From NCBI GenBank assembly GCA_040954595.2, contig CM082589.2, positions 11,284,001 through 11,348,000 on the forward strand: a stretch of DNA of 64,000 nucleotides. The letters are read 5' to 3'. This document shows, piece by piece, positions 1 to 11,689 of this stretch. Each line of letters starts with the position of its first letter. Positions within the stretch are counted from its first letter, which is position 1. The position numbers were made by a program, and so were the translations under genes. This DNA is from Balanoglossus misakiensis (Eukaryota; Hemichordata). The notes under the pieces were generated by a model that saw only the letters and a list, made by a program, of their open reading frames with translations, was not told where the DNA came from and did no database searches.

Positions 1-2204
1 TATGTATGTATGTATGTATGTATGTATGTATGTATGTATGTATGTATGTATGTATGTATGTATGTATGTATGTATGTATGTATGTATGTATGTATGTATG
101 TATGTATGTATGTATGTATGTATGTATGTATGTATGTATGTATGTATGTATGTATGTATGTATGTATGTATGTATGTATGTATGTATGTATGTATGTATG
201 TATGTATGTATGTATGTATGTATGTATGTATGTATGTATGTATGTATGTATGTATGTATGTATGTATGTATGTATGTATGTATGTATGTATGTATGTATG
301 TATGTATGTATGTATGTATGTATGTATGTATGTATGTATGTATGTATGTATGTATGTATGTATGTATGTATGTATGTATGTATGTATGTATGTATGTATG
401 TATGTATGTATGTATGTATGTATGTATGTATGTATGTATGTATGTATGTATGTATGTATGTATGTATGTATGTATGTATGTATGTATGTATGTATGTATG
501 TATGTATGTATGTATGTATGTATGTATGTATGTATGTATGTATGTATGTATGTATGTATGTATGTATGTATGTATGTATGTATGTATGTATGTATGTATG
601 TATGTATGTATGTATGTATGTATGTATGTATGTATGTATGTATGTATGTATGTATGTATGTATGTATGTATGTATGTATGTATGTATGTATGTATGTATG
701 TATGTATGTATGTATGTATGTATGTATGTATGTATGTATGTATGTATGTATGTATGTATGTATGTATGTATGTATGTATGTATGTATGTATGTATGTATG
801 TATGTATGTATGTATGTATGTATGTATGTATGTATGTATGTATGTATGTATGTATGTATGTATGTATGTATGTATGTATGTATGTATGTATGTATGTATG
901 TATGTATGTATGTATGTATGTATGTATGTATGTATGTATGTATGTATGTATGTATGTATGTATGTATGTATGTATGTATGTATGTATGTATGTATGTATG
1001 TATGTATGTATGTATGTATGTATGTATGTATGTATGTATGTATGTATGTATGTATGTATGTATGTATGTATGTATGTATGTATGTATGTATGTATGTATG
1101 TATGTATGTATGTATGTATGTATGTATGTATGTATGTATGTATGTATGTATGTATGTATGTATGTATGTATGTATGTATGTATGTATGTATGTATGTATG
1201 TATGTATGTATGTATGTATGTATGTATGTATGTATGTATGTATGTATGTATGTATGTATGTATGTATGTATGTATGTATGTATGTATGTATGTATGTATG
1301 TATGTATGTATGTATGTATGTATGTATGTATGTATGTATGTATGTATGTATGTATGTATGTATGTATGTATGTATGTATGTATGTATGTATGTATGTATG
1401 TATGTATGTATGTATGTATGTATGTATGTATGTATGTATGTATGTATGTATGTATGTATGTATGTATGTATGTATGTATGTATGTATGTATGTATGTATG
1501 TATGTATGTATGTATGTATGTATGTATGTATGTATGTATGTATGTATGTATGTATGTATGTATGTATGTATGTATGTATGTATGTATGTATGTATGTATG
1601 TATGTATGTATGTATGTATGTATGTATGTATGTATGTATGTATGTATGTATGTATGTATGTATGTATGTATGTATGTATGTATGTATGTATGTATGTATG
1701 TATGTATGTATGTATGTATGTATGTATGTATGTATGTATGTATGTATGTATGTATGTATGTATGTATGTATGTATGTATGTATGTATGTATGTATGTATG
1801 TATGTATGTATGTATGTATGTATGTATGTATGTATGTATGTATGTATGTATGTATGTATGTATGTATGTATGTATGTATGTATGTATGTATGTATGTATG
1901 TATGTATGTATGTATGTATGTATGTATGTATGTATGTATGTATGTATGTATGTATGTATGTATGTATGTATGTATGTATGTATGTATGTATGTATGTATG
2001 TATGTATGTATGTATGTATGTATGTATGTATGTATGTATGTATGTATGTATGTATGTATGTATGTATGTATGTATGTATGTATGTATGTATGTATGTATG
2101 TATGTATGTATGTATGTATGTATGTATGTATGTATGTATGTATGTATGTATGTATGTATGTATGTATGTATGTATGTATGTATGTATGTATGTATGTATG
2201 TATG
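1..2204. repeat. (TATG)n microsatellite, uninterrupted
   Basis: A perfect tetranucleotide array of about 551 copies with no substitution visible. It runs off the left edge, so its true length is unknown. It is alternating purine-pyrimidine throughout. Three forward frames stay open across it and would read as M-Y-V-C repeats; these are artefacts of the repeat, not genes. Confidence 0.98.
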
Positions 2205-2493
2205 CATGCATGCATGCATGCATGCATGCATGCATGCATGCATGCATGCATGCATGCATGCATGCATGCATGCATGCATGCATGCATGCATGCATGCATG
2301 CATGCATGCATGCATGCATGCATGCATGCATGCATGCATGCATGCATGCATGCATGCATGCATGCATGCATGCATGCATGCATGCATGCATGCATGCATG
2401 CATGCATGCATGCATGCATGCATGCATGCATGCATGCATGCATGCATGCATGCATGCATGCATGCATGCATGCATGCATGCATGCATGCATGC
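2205..2493. repeat. (CATG)n microsatellite joined to the TATG array
   Basis: At 2205 the unit changes in one step from TATG to CATG and stays perfect for about 72 copies. CATG is its own reverse complement, so this block can fold on itself at every register. It ends at 2493, where unique sequence begins. Confidence 0.97.
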
Positions 2494-4221
2494 GGTGGCT
2501 TGAACGTGTAAGAGTTGATGGTATTGGTTATGTAGTTGTGTTTTATCTAATGGTAGTGTGATTTTAATTGTGTATGAGGCGATGGCAGTTTTGTCAGGCT
2601 TTTTTTATTTTCGTGTCGAGCGACATCCAATATGGCGGTTGTCGTTATATACTGAAAGGGTTTCGTTTGTATGCATGTTTTGGCAAATTGTATATATGTT
2701 AAGATGGTGAAGTTTGCTTGAAGGAATAGAAACATCAGAGGCTGGGTACATCGGAGTTTCTATTTAATTCCATACAAGTTGAAATTAAGCTTATTTTTGG
2801 AGTGTATACAGGTACATATGATTATTTAGAAACGGTTTTAGGCAAGTGAATCTGCTGAATTCGGGCGATCGGTCTTGTATCGTGTGTATGAAACGTACAA
2901 GCAGTGGTAGGATATTATTTTGGGATGTGTACTTCAATAGTTTCCATGTCTCTTATATGTATTTGTCAAAAAATAAACAGTAGTAAAAATGGATTGTATT
3001 TTCCATTATTTTTTCTGTTAATATTGTATGTTTACATGACCAAAAGCCTTAAGGTTTTCATTGGAATTTATATCAGGGTAATCAATTTGTTTATGATAAT
3101 TATTTGCTTCAAATATGGAACAATCTGTGTGAGTACATAACAGAAACATTGCTAGATAATTTGACATTTGAATTGTTCGTAAGAATGTGAGGACAAGCAT
3201 AGAATGGCCAAATTATGCTGGTGACCACTCTGTTTAGTGTGTATGCTTTCTAGTCGTGACAGGCATGTTAAAAACATAGACAATGAAATCTGGTTGGAGC
3301 ATGAAAAGTAGAGTTGACTTGTTAACATATTTTGATGCCATGAAACCATTATGTGGACAGGACAATTTATGTGACCAAGAATTGATTTTCTGAATATCAC
3401 AAGGTTGATAGTGAATTCATTGTAATTTGTTGTCCTGTTTAAGTAGTGGGGTTATTGTAAAAAAATCATCATTCGCTATCTTGTACTTGGAGTGATGTCA
3501 TCTCGACATTGATACATTATGGCTATTGAGAGGTGTGTGTTATGCAGGCAAGTGTATATCTTGATGTACTTGTTTAAATACACAATTATACTTAATGATT
3601 TAATTTAAAAGTTTTGTTTATTTTCTTGACAGTTTTGGCTACCAAAGAGTTCTCAAGGTGAGTGTTGGTGTACATCAGTGCAAAGTATCATGTACAAACT
3701 AAGAGATCAACACACTCAAATGTGTATTGTGTCGTGTACGAATTAGTTTCGTAAATCATTTGTAGATGACGTGTTTAGTTTTGTGGTAAGTGACACTGAG
3801 GTTTCAGATCGGATAGGATGATTGTCCAGTGCCATGCATTGTGTGTTAACATGTGAAAGCACTAGCCTAATTTGTTTGAAATTTGGTATTCAGGGATGAT
3901 GTAAGAAAAAATAATTTTAACAGTTCATAGAATCAGTGTTTATTAATACTTCAAAAAGGTATGTGACTTGAATGTGTGCAGTACATCATTGTGCTATGTG
4001 GTGTTAACACCATTGAATAGTGCCATTACTTACAGCAATCTTACAGCAATGGCTTCAGTAAAACATTGAGTATGATTTGTGTGATTCCTGATACCCCTGT
4101 CTTGTCATTTGTGATGTTTTACTGTGTACTTTTTGAAATAAAGAAACTGGTGTGTTAGTTGAATATGTCAGTGAGTGAATGTGCAATTGGACAGTGTGTT
4201 GGCAGTTAGTGGAGATAAAAA
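2494..4221 (+). other. Non-coding stretch, possible transcript end
   Basis: No convincing coding region. Features seen: a YY1-like AATATGGCGG near 2631; a 25-nt segment at 3633-3657 bracketed by a good acceptor (pyrimidine-rich, ending GACAG) and donor (GTGAGT), which could be a micro-exon; and an AATAAA near 4138 followed by GT-rich sequence, as at a polyadenylation site. Together these could be the end of a plus-strand transcript, but nothing proves it. Confidence 0.25.
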
Positions 4222-4295
4222 ATCCTCATGGTGTAATGGTTAACACACTTGTCACTTTGTGATAAGAGATCCAGGTTCGATTCCTGGTGGGGATG
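4222..4295 (+). tRNA. tRNA-like sequence, probably a tRNA pseudogene or SINE head
   Basis: Folds as a 74-nt cloverleaf: a 7-bp acceptor stem (4222-4228 with 4288-4294), a 4-bp D stem GTGT/ACAC, an anticodon arm with 5-6 bp (4248-4253 with 4261-4266), and a T arm CCAGG-TTCGATT-CCTGG. The A box (TGGTGTAATGG) and B box (GGTTCGATTCC) are good. The loop ACTTTGT would give anticodon TTT, but position 33 is C instead of the near-universal T; a shifted pairing would give an Asp-like GTC. No T-run terminator follows within 100 bp. It is more likely a pseudogene or a tRNA-derived SINE than a working gene. Confidence 0.5.
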
Positions 4296-4460
4296 ATGAA
4301 AAAAAGAGTCCATTAGGTGTGTGTTTGAGTATGAGTGTAATATATGTATGTACGTATTTATGCATGTATGTAGCCAGCAAACACACAAAACATATTGTGT
4401 ATATTCAATTCCATACAGTGTTTGATAATAAATATGTTGCTGTTTTACAATTTGGCATTC

Positions 4461-5285
4461 ACTGCTGATAATTAGGTTTCCATAGATACAAGCGGAATGC
4501 AATAGAAGAGGGATAACCATATACATGTATAGAAAAGGTAGGTTACCCCTTCCCCTATCATCCAAATACTACCACAGAGGGTGCTATACTATATGACCAT
4601 CAACTGAGTATCATTCAAATACTCTGTGCACAGTGGGTAAATACACATTTGTTTTTTTAGGAGACTTTCATCAGTTGCAGTAAAATACAACATGACTACA
4701 CTATATACACCAATGAGAATGGCCATGTAATTCAGAGAGTGCTTGATATTAAAACTGTTTCATAGTTGTGGCCTTTACTGCTGATAATTAGGTTACCATA
4801 GATACAAGCCCAATGCAACATGACAGGGATAAACATATGCAAAGACAAGATTTAACCCCACCTCCATAATCAAAATACTACCACAGAGGGCGCTATACTA
4901 TATGACCATCAACTGAGTATCCTTCAAATACTCTGTGCACAGTGGGTAAAGACACATTTGGTTTTTTAGGAGACTTTCACCAGTTGCAGTAAAATACAAC
5001 GTGACTACACTATATGCACCAATGAGAATGGCCGTGTAATTCAGAGTGCTTGATATTAAAACTGTTTCAAAGCTGTGGCCTTTACTGCTGATAATTAGGT
5101 TACCATAGATACAAGTGGAATGGAACCGGACAGGGATAAACATACAAAGGCTAGGTTAACCCCCCCCCCAATACTACCACAGAGGGCGCTATACTGATCA
5201 TCAAGTCTGTACCATTGAAATAAATCTGTGCAGAGTGGGTAAATTAGGCATTTGGTTCTTCAGATTTTCATAAGTTGCACTAAAA
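4461..5285. repeat. Three-copy ~310-bp tandem repeat
   Basis: Units begin with ACTGCTGATAATTAGGT at 4461, 4777 and 5084, giving periods of 316 and 307 bp; the third copy is partial. Each carries AGAGGG(C/T)GCTATAC (4571, 4880, 5176), which resembles the core of a CTCF site. Copies differ by scattered substitutions, so the duplication is not recent. Confidence 0.85.
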
Positions 5286-6660
5286 TGCTATGTGGCCCAC
5301 TACAAGGACAAATAAGTCAAAAATGGCAAATTTGACGTTTACTTTGAGGTTGGCATGGGGCAAACGAGACAATACAAGAACACTGAAACTCAATTAGTGA
5401 AACACTAAAGTTGTACTTTATTTCTCTAACAAACTTAGAGAAAATTTACATGGCCATCTTTTTACTCAGAGACCTGATGTTGAATAGAAATGTGGTAGTG
5501 CAGGTCCACATGAGTGCCGTGTACTAGCCTCTCTCTCTGCAAATCCATCCACAACTTGCATGCAGATAGTGGGAGTCTGATGTAAGCAACTACTGCAGTT
5601 ACAGTCAGGACGTAAGTGGGATAATTAAACAGCAGGGGATCATGCAATGCAAACACTTGAACTGGCCAGTAACGTTTGAATTGCTCATTTGCATACAGTT
5701 TTTCAACTTTTTTCACAACGAAAGTTAAGCAACTAGCAACCCATTTCTGACAATTATTTCACCCCAGGCACATTACTGGTACTATGAGTGTACTACTTGT
5801 GATTTTTCATGAAGTTTTATCGAGAAGAATTTCTTTACTTCCACTGACAAAATTGTGATCTCGAAATTCAAAGTGACCTTGAAGTTACAAAAAAAAAAAT
5901 ATCAGCCATACCCACACAAAAATTAACCCCCTCAGGTTTTAGAAACATTATTAAACTCCTCTATTCATAATTTTGACATGAATATATCCATGCCGAGAGT
6001 CAAGGACCACAATTTACTGTGCCATAGGTCAGTCCTGAGAAGTCAGTCAGCGTGAATAGTGTATAGACTCCTTATGTAATATGCTAATGAGAGATAACGA
6101 CGCGTTGAAAAGGAAGCCATTACGTCATGGGTTAACATGCGTTGACCTACTTCAATGCATACACATATGGCAAACACGGCTGTACTCGTCGATGGCGAAG
6201 GCAATTTTTACACCGTCATTACTCCACAACGGAGCGGCTCACACTATTATAATTTCACGGTAACTTAGTTCAATATCTTCCTAACCTACCCAATTTTTTT
6301 CAAGACAAGAAATCTTTGCCGAGAGTCAAGGACCACAATTTAAACCAACATACCGAAACTGTCTTTCTCGGGAAAGCGTCGTTAAAACTTCACGAAAAAT
6401 CATCCTATCATTGACTATGGTGTTTCATACACGTCTTAGAAAAATGGGTGCACTACGATCACTTGTAGTACCGAAAATCTCCGTTTGAAAATTTTTCGAA
6501 CTGGCCGTAACTGCCACTCAGCGACTTTCACATTCAAATAGATCTCTTTGATCTCACCGCCGTAATTACCCCACTTTCGTCCTGACTGGTTAATACTTAC
6601 AAAGTGTATTACCTCCAACACCCCATGGACGGTATCATGTCATCACCAGTAGCTATAGGT
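5286..6660. other. Gene-free stretch
   Basis: No recognisable gene. A 26-bp direct repeat (TGCCGAGAGTCAAGGACCAC and six further bases) lies at 5991 and 6317. A minus-strand reading of 84 codons at 5462-5716 resembles nothing I know and lacks supporting signals. Confidence 0.5.
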
Positions 6661-6847
6661 TCTTTTAACACCTTGAGAGAAAAAAATGGATTGTTACTGA
6701 TAGATTACAAAGCACTGACAATACAAGAGGGGGAGGGGTAAGGTTTGTTGAGAGCAGTTGTTTTTTGCTAAACATTAGTGAAAATATGAAATTATTGACA
6801 TGTAGGATTTCAATTTTATGATGTAAGAGTATTTTATAATATCTCAC

Positions 6848-7019
6848 CGGGACTTCAGTTGTCGCTGTAGTATTTAACCCAAGTTTAACTGTGCCACCCA
6901 CGTCCATGCATGGCAAGGTTTTCTCTCCCAAAAGTTTCAGTTTGGTATCCCAGTTACCATCAGTTGCACTTACTCCACGCCTTCTAAGTTGAATGCGATT
7001 TACCATCACAGGATTCATA
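6848..7019 (-). pseudogene. RPA-like OB-fold exon, copy A
   Basis: This is the minus-strand equivalent of the plus-strand exon at 11464-11670. It shares the start Y-E-S after an acceptor ending CACCACAG, a T-D-G ... L-x-G-E-K-T-L motif and the end T-T-A-T-T-E-V followed by a GTGAG donor. The protein family is inferred to be RPA70-like single-stranded-DNA-binding OB folds, from the TxTDG...LWGE pattern of the better-preserved copy; here W has become L. The upstream intron (7020-7465) matches the introns of copies B and C, and only the last dozen bases of its first exon survive before the inversion breakpoint near 7490. It is a fragment. Confidence 0.6.
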
Positions 7020-7489
7020 CTGTGGTGCAAAGACAATTAAAAACATCGATTGTAAGTCATTTAGTAGTGATACCATTGTGACCAAACCTCGTTTTAAAAT
7101 ACATGTAATCTGTACTCGAAACTATCATTTTTTTCTTTCTAGAATATTAGAACGAAAATGCGACCTGTAAGCGAGTGCCGCGTTTCAATTGGTACTGACG
7201 ATAAACACCGCCACTCGGAGATAAAATCAACGTTTTTTTTTTAATGCAAGTGAACGCATGGAGGCGGCCATATTGAATTTAGGTTACATCCCAAGACATT
7301 CCGACTGGGCTTCAGGTGGATTCGGGAAAGGTCTCTAAAACATAATCGGTCATCCAATTTTGTATACTAAATTTCTAAAAATGTAGGACATGGGAGGTTA
7401 ACATACCCACAATGACTACACACAAAAAAGGGCCCAGGCGTTTCGGGGTGCGATTGTTACGTACCTTAGCTCCATCATCTGCAACCATG

Positions 7490-7727
7490 CAGCCAAGGCG
7501 TGGCAGTGAAATTGTGCCTCATTGAGGATACAGTCTAGATCCGGAATTCAGCCAACGGCAAACTGTTTAGCGTGCCTTGTATGCAGCAGGATGGCAACGT
7601 TCTGGAACTTAAATTCTGGAAAGAAAATCCGAAATAGCTGAACAGATAACAGAAGAGAGAATACATACAGCTCCGCAACTTTTCCACTGGAAGATATAAT
7701 ACCATTTGCCTCTATGATAGAGCAAAG
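7490..7727 (+). pseudogene. RPA-like OB-fold first exon, copy B (dead)
   Basis: Direct-repeat copy of the exon at 10777-11046, about 90% identical by eye. It encodes the same OB-fold strand pattern (G-K-L-F-S-V-P, L-K-F-W-K-E-N-P), but a Trp codon has become TAG (AAATAGCTGAAC), further codons are shifted by small indels, and the ATG region is lost at the head-to-head junction with copy A. The donor survives as GTATGT. It is clearly a pseudo-exon. Confidence 0.7.
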
Positions 7728-8023
7728 GTATGTTATAATCGCACCCCGAAACTTATGGGCCTTTTTTTTGACGTAGTCATTTTGGGTATCTTAACCTCCC
7801 ATCTTCTACATTTTTAGAAATTTACTCTACAAAATTGAATGACCCATTACATTTTAGAGACCTTTCCCGAATTCAACCGAAGCCTAATCGGAAGGTCTTC
7901 GGATGTAATCCAATATGGCAGCCTCCATGCGATCACGTACATTGAAAATCCATTGATTTCATCGCCGATTACCGATGTTTATCGTCAATACCGATTCAAA
8001 CGCGGCACTCGTTTACAAGTCGC

Positions 8024-8159
8024 ATTTATTTTTGATCGCGTTCCAATATTTTAAACAAACTAGATTACTGATAAAAATGCTCAAAAGTTTTATTTATTTT
8101 TGATCGCGTTCCAATATTTTAAACAAACTAGATTACTGATAAAAATGCTCAAAAGTTTT
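8024..8159. repeat. Exact 68-bp tandem duplication
   Basis: 8024-8091 and 8092-8159 are identical, in the intron of RPA-like copy B. The lack of differences points to a recent slip or an assembly duplication. Confidence 0.85.
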
Positions 8160-8224
8160 CCTCCAAATGCCATCTTTACGGATTCAGTCACACAACTTAC
8201 AGACTACGCCAAACTTTTTTCCAG

Positions 8225-8365
8225 ATCATACCTTGCGGGCGTAAAGCGATGGATATACCTGAAAAATTGGTAACAGAATTGTATCATCCGCCACAAATAA
8301 TGATATCAGAAGTCGAGATATCTCCACAGAAGAAGAGGGTGTGCGTTGTAGGAAAAGTCCATGAT
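8225..8365 (+). CDS. RPA-like OB-fold middle exon (47 codons)
   Basis: Bounded by an acceptor TTTTTTCCAG and donor GTGAGT and open in phase 0, as are the other exons of this family. The translation ends in I-S-E-V-E-I-S-P-Q-K-K-R-V-C-V-V-G-K-V, which looks like the first strand of an RPA-type OB fold, the half missing from the exon at 11464. It is the only copy of this exon in the window. It follows the dead first exon of copy B, so it is either stranded or spliced to sequence not seen here. Family assignment is inference from the pattern. Confidence 0.5.
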
Positions 8366-8392
8366 GTGAGTACTGTCAAATGTTGCACAAAT

Positions 8393-8850
8393 AGCCGTTA
8401 AACCTGAAATATAGATTGAAAGTGGATATTGTTTTACACAATTTTTGAACATTGAAGTAAAGTATTAGAATGATGGAATCCGATAAAAAAAGTGAGTTGG
8501 TAATTTCGGCATCCGACTTCGTTATTAAAAATGGAAAGGTTTGCGATTCGGTTCAAGTAGTATTTGCAAGTTTGAAAGGAAATATTTCATTGAAGTACAG
8601 TGGCAACTACTGCATTATTGAGAATCTTTGAAATGTTGATGAACGGAGACTTATAATAGAATAAATGAAAACCTACCTTTAACGGTGTTAGGGTTACTAC
8701 ACCTGACAGACCGCTGGTCTGCGTCCGACCGATTCTGAGCTCCTAGCTCTTGTGGAGACATGCGGAGGTACAGCGGGTTAACGGTTAGGAAGTGTTGATG
8801 AAAGGAATGATTAATTACATAGGCCAATCAGGATCCTGGAGTTAGATATT
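8393..8850. repeat. Left arm of a fold-back (pairs with 10355-10773)
   Basis: About 440 bp whose reverse complement recurs at 10355-10773. Shared landmarks include AACCTGAAATATAGATTGA at 8401 and its complement before the RPA-like exon, and the GCTCCTAGCTCTTGTGGAGA block. The loop between the arms (8851-10354) has no recognisable coding sequence. The right arm ends four bases before the ATG of RPA-like copy C. Confidence 0.8.
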
Positions 8851-10354
8851 CGAGTGAAATGGTGGAAAAACGGGAATGCCGATTGGTTCAATTTAACCGG
8901 AGGGAAATTGCTACATTATATGACGTCAGTTGCGAACGATAATGCATATATTAAGCTAAGGTTGAATCCGGTTTTTCCATCAAGCACAAGCATATTTCAG
9001 TCATAAAAAAAACGAAGAGAATAACACTAAAAAAATATTTCCTTTTTAAAAACTTCACTATAGCATTATTATAATGATGTACGTCGTACATAAAATGATA
9101 CACGTGACATCGACTTGTTCAGAGTTTTAAAACAGGTAGAGAGTGCCCATGGGTAACCCGAAAACACACAAACCGGGTAAAAAATGAAAGTCCTGCGAAG
9201 GCCAGGAGTATACACTGAAAAATTACAATAAATCTAGTACAAAGGTTTGTATCCTCACGAATAATTAACTCTGATTGCATAAGTTTATTTCCGTCTCATT
9301 ACCTTCTGAAAGCAAATCACTCACTTGCCAGTAAAAGTTGAGTAAAATACTACATCTAAACTGCATAGCGATGGCGGCCCATAAAAATAATTGCCCAGTG
9401 TCCCACTCGCAATGCACAACTTTTTAGGCCAAGTGCTAATGATATTCGAATTTTCGAAGGTTACGCAATATACACATACATGTATAAATATTAATTTATG
9501 AACAATTTCCAGTGTTCACGCTGGGATTTCTTTCGTTCTAGTTTACTCGTTATATAATGTACCAATTCCCTCCGGTAAGTTGAGCCGATTCCCATCACTT
9601 TGAGCCAATCGATATTCATGGTTTTTCAGCATTTCAGTCGACTATATTTACACCTGTTGCATGTCTTTGCAGTTTTTGACTTGACGCTTACAACCGAGTC
9701 GCACCGCACGCAGTACTATCTTGTTGTCTTCATGTTTAGTTGTTGTTTTGCGCACACTATTTGCACAAAAATATCTGCTCGTTTTGTTATCAACGATCGA
9801 GTATATGTTAGGAAGTCCGACATAGAGAACTTTGTTCTAAATATTCAATGCCCCACAAATGATATACTACACTGCTCGACACAACACACCCCAGCCATAC
9901 TCCATTAGTACACGCCACAAACACCGTATTTATACAGCCTGAGGGATTTCAGCTTCGAACTTATTGCCCAATCATATTCGACTATTTCCAACCAATCCCC
10001 TTCTGACTAATTGACCAATCACACGCTTCGAGCATAATTTCCAAAAAAGGGAAAACTAACGAATTTGCTACATCTTTCCGGTTTCATCTTCAACAGTTTC
10101 TAACATTTTTTTGGACCCCCCCCCCCTCGATAAACACCCATACTCAAAGGGTAACTTCATTTAATTGTCAGTAAATAAAATCAATTCACAGTCTTATTAC
10201 ATGTACTATTTATAATATACTCAAATTTCCACTACAAAATATCTGTATATGTGCGTTAAATTCTGAAATCTTTCCACCCAAACCTCTAGTTATGCAAATT
10301 TAAATTGCTGTCTGTTGCGTTCGCCTACGGTTTCTCATTTTCGGACATTCGAAT
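8851..10354. other. Loop of fold-back, no gene seen
   Basis: AT-rich sequence with a C-run at 10117-10126 and no coding region I can support. A 102-codon open frame at 9600-9908 has a composition unlike a protein and no family resemblance. Confidence 0.5.
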
Positions 10355-10773
10355 CTAACTCCTGATTGGCCTATAAACTTATTTCTTTCATCAACACTTT
10401 CTAACCGTTAACCCGCTGTACCTCCGCATGTCTCCACAAGAGCTAGGAGCTCAGAATCGGATGAACGAGACAAGCGGTCTCTCACGTTTAGTAACCGTAA
10501 CACCGTTAAAGGTAGGTTTTCATTGATTCTAATAAGTCTCCGTTCATCAACATTTCAAAAATTCTCCATAACCCAGTAGTTGCCACTGTGCTTCACTTGC
10601 AAATGGTAACCGAATCTCAAATCGCAAATCTTTCCATTTTTAATAACGAAGTCGGATGCCGCAATCACCAACTCACTTTTTTATCGGACTCCATCATTCT
10701 AATACTTTACTTCAATTGTCAAAAATTGTGTAAAACAATATCCACTCTCAATCTATATTTCAGGTTTAACGGC
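10355..10773. repeat. Right arm of fold-back (pairs with 8393-8850)
   Basis: Reverse complement of the left arm with scattered substitutions and small indels. It runs up to the start of the first exon of RPA-like copy C, so a TATTTCAG acceptor at its end (10762) may serve that exon. Confidence 0.8.
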
Positions 10774-10776
10774 GTT

Positions 10777-11046
10777 ATGGCATCCCCGGCTCCCGGTCCC
10801 TCATCCCCAACCAGCCAAGGCGTGGCACTGAAATTGCGCCTCATGGAGGATGTCGAGATCCGGAATTCCGCCAACGGGAAACTGTTTAGCGTGCCTTGTA
10901 TGCAGCAGGATGGCAACGTTCTGGAACTTAAATTCTGGAAAGAAAATCCGAAGTGGCTGAACAGATTACAGAAGGGAGAATACGTACAGCTCCGCAACTT
11001 TTCCACTGGAAGAGATAATACCATTTGCCTCTATGATAGAGCAAAG
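10777..11046 (+). CDS. RPA-like OB-fold protein, first coding exon, copy C
   Basis: Ninety codons from the ATG at 10777 to a donor (AAAG followed by GTACGT). The start is chosen because it follows the fold-back end and opens a Ser/Pro-rich leader of about 15 residues before the fold. From about residue 20 the strand pattern V-A-L-K-L-R ... G-K-L-F-S-V ... L-E-L-K-F-W-K-E ... G-E-Y-V-Q-L-R-N-F-S-T-G-R is that of an RPA70-type OB fold, a single-stranded-DNA-binding module. This copy has no stop or frameshift. The next exon, 11464, is in the same phase. Such multicopy RPA-like genes can be carried by mobile elements; I cannot tell whether this is host or element DNA. Confidence 0.6.
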
Positions 11047-11463
11047 GTACGTTATAATCGCACCCCGAAACTTATGGGCCTGACTTTTTTTTTGCCGTAG
11101 TCATTTTGGGTATCTTAACCTCCCATCTTCTACATTTTTAGAAATTTACTCTACAAAATTGAATGACCCATTACATTTTAGAGACCTTTCCCGAATTCAA
11201 CCGAAGCCCAATGGGAAGGTCTTCAGATGTAATCCAATATGGCAGCCTCCATGCGATCACGTACATTGAAAATCCATTTATATGATACAACCATGCCTTG
11301 TCAACTCACCTCGGGTCAAAATTACTGCCATCGATTCATCATTTTGCAGTTCAAATTTTAAAAAGCAACTGACAAAAAACAACCACTCTTGCACTATTTC
11401 TCCACAACATTTACTACTCGTAATTATTAACATTCAATGTTTTCCATTTTATTTCCACTACAG

Positions 11464-11670
11464 TATGAATCAGTGACACATACATCGAATTCTACAAAGA
11501 GACGTAAACTGACCATAACTGATGGCACAAGAGATGCTGAAGTCAACCTTTGGGGTGAGAAAACAGCGCTGCCACTGGATGTAGGTGCCACAGTTAAACT
11601 AGGCCCATTGGTTATCAACAGATATAAAACATCGTCCACATTAAATACAACAGCGACAACTGAAGTGGAG
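11464..11670 (+). CDS. RPA-like OB-fold exon 2, copy C
   Basis: Sixty-nine codons between an acceptor (TATTTCCACTACAG) and a donor (GTGAGA). Contains R-R-K-L-T-I-T-D-G-T and E-V-N-L-W-G-E-K, the central strands of an RPA-type OB fold, then L-P-L-D-V-G-A-T-V-K-L-G-P. It joins the exon at 10777 in phase 0. In copy C the middle exon (as at 8225) is missing from the intron, so the second fold would lack its first strand. About 20 bp past the donor the sequence departs from copy A, so the gene is broken downstream. Confidence 0.6.
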
Positions 11671-11689
11671 GTGAGACATAAAATACTGT

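Noticed and set aside
2-2561. Three long open frames of M-Y-V-C / M-H-A-C repeats (833-851 codons)
   Set aside because: They are translations of a perfect 4-bp repeat, open in all three forward frames; no gene signals.
9600-9908. 102-codon frame in the loop of the fold-back
   Set aside because: Composition (many F, L, H, S, C) fits AT-rich random sequence; no motif or signal.
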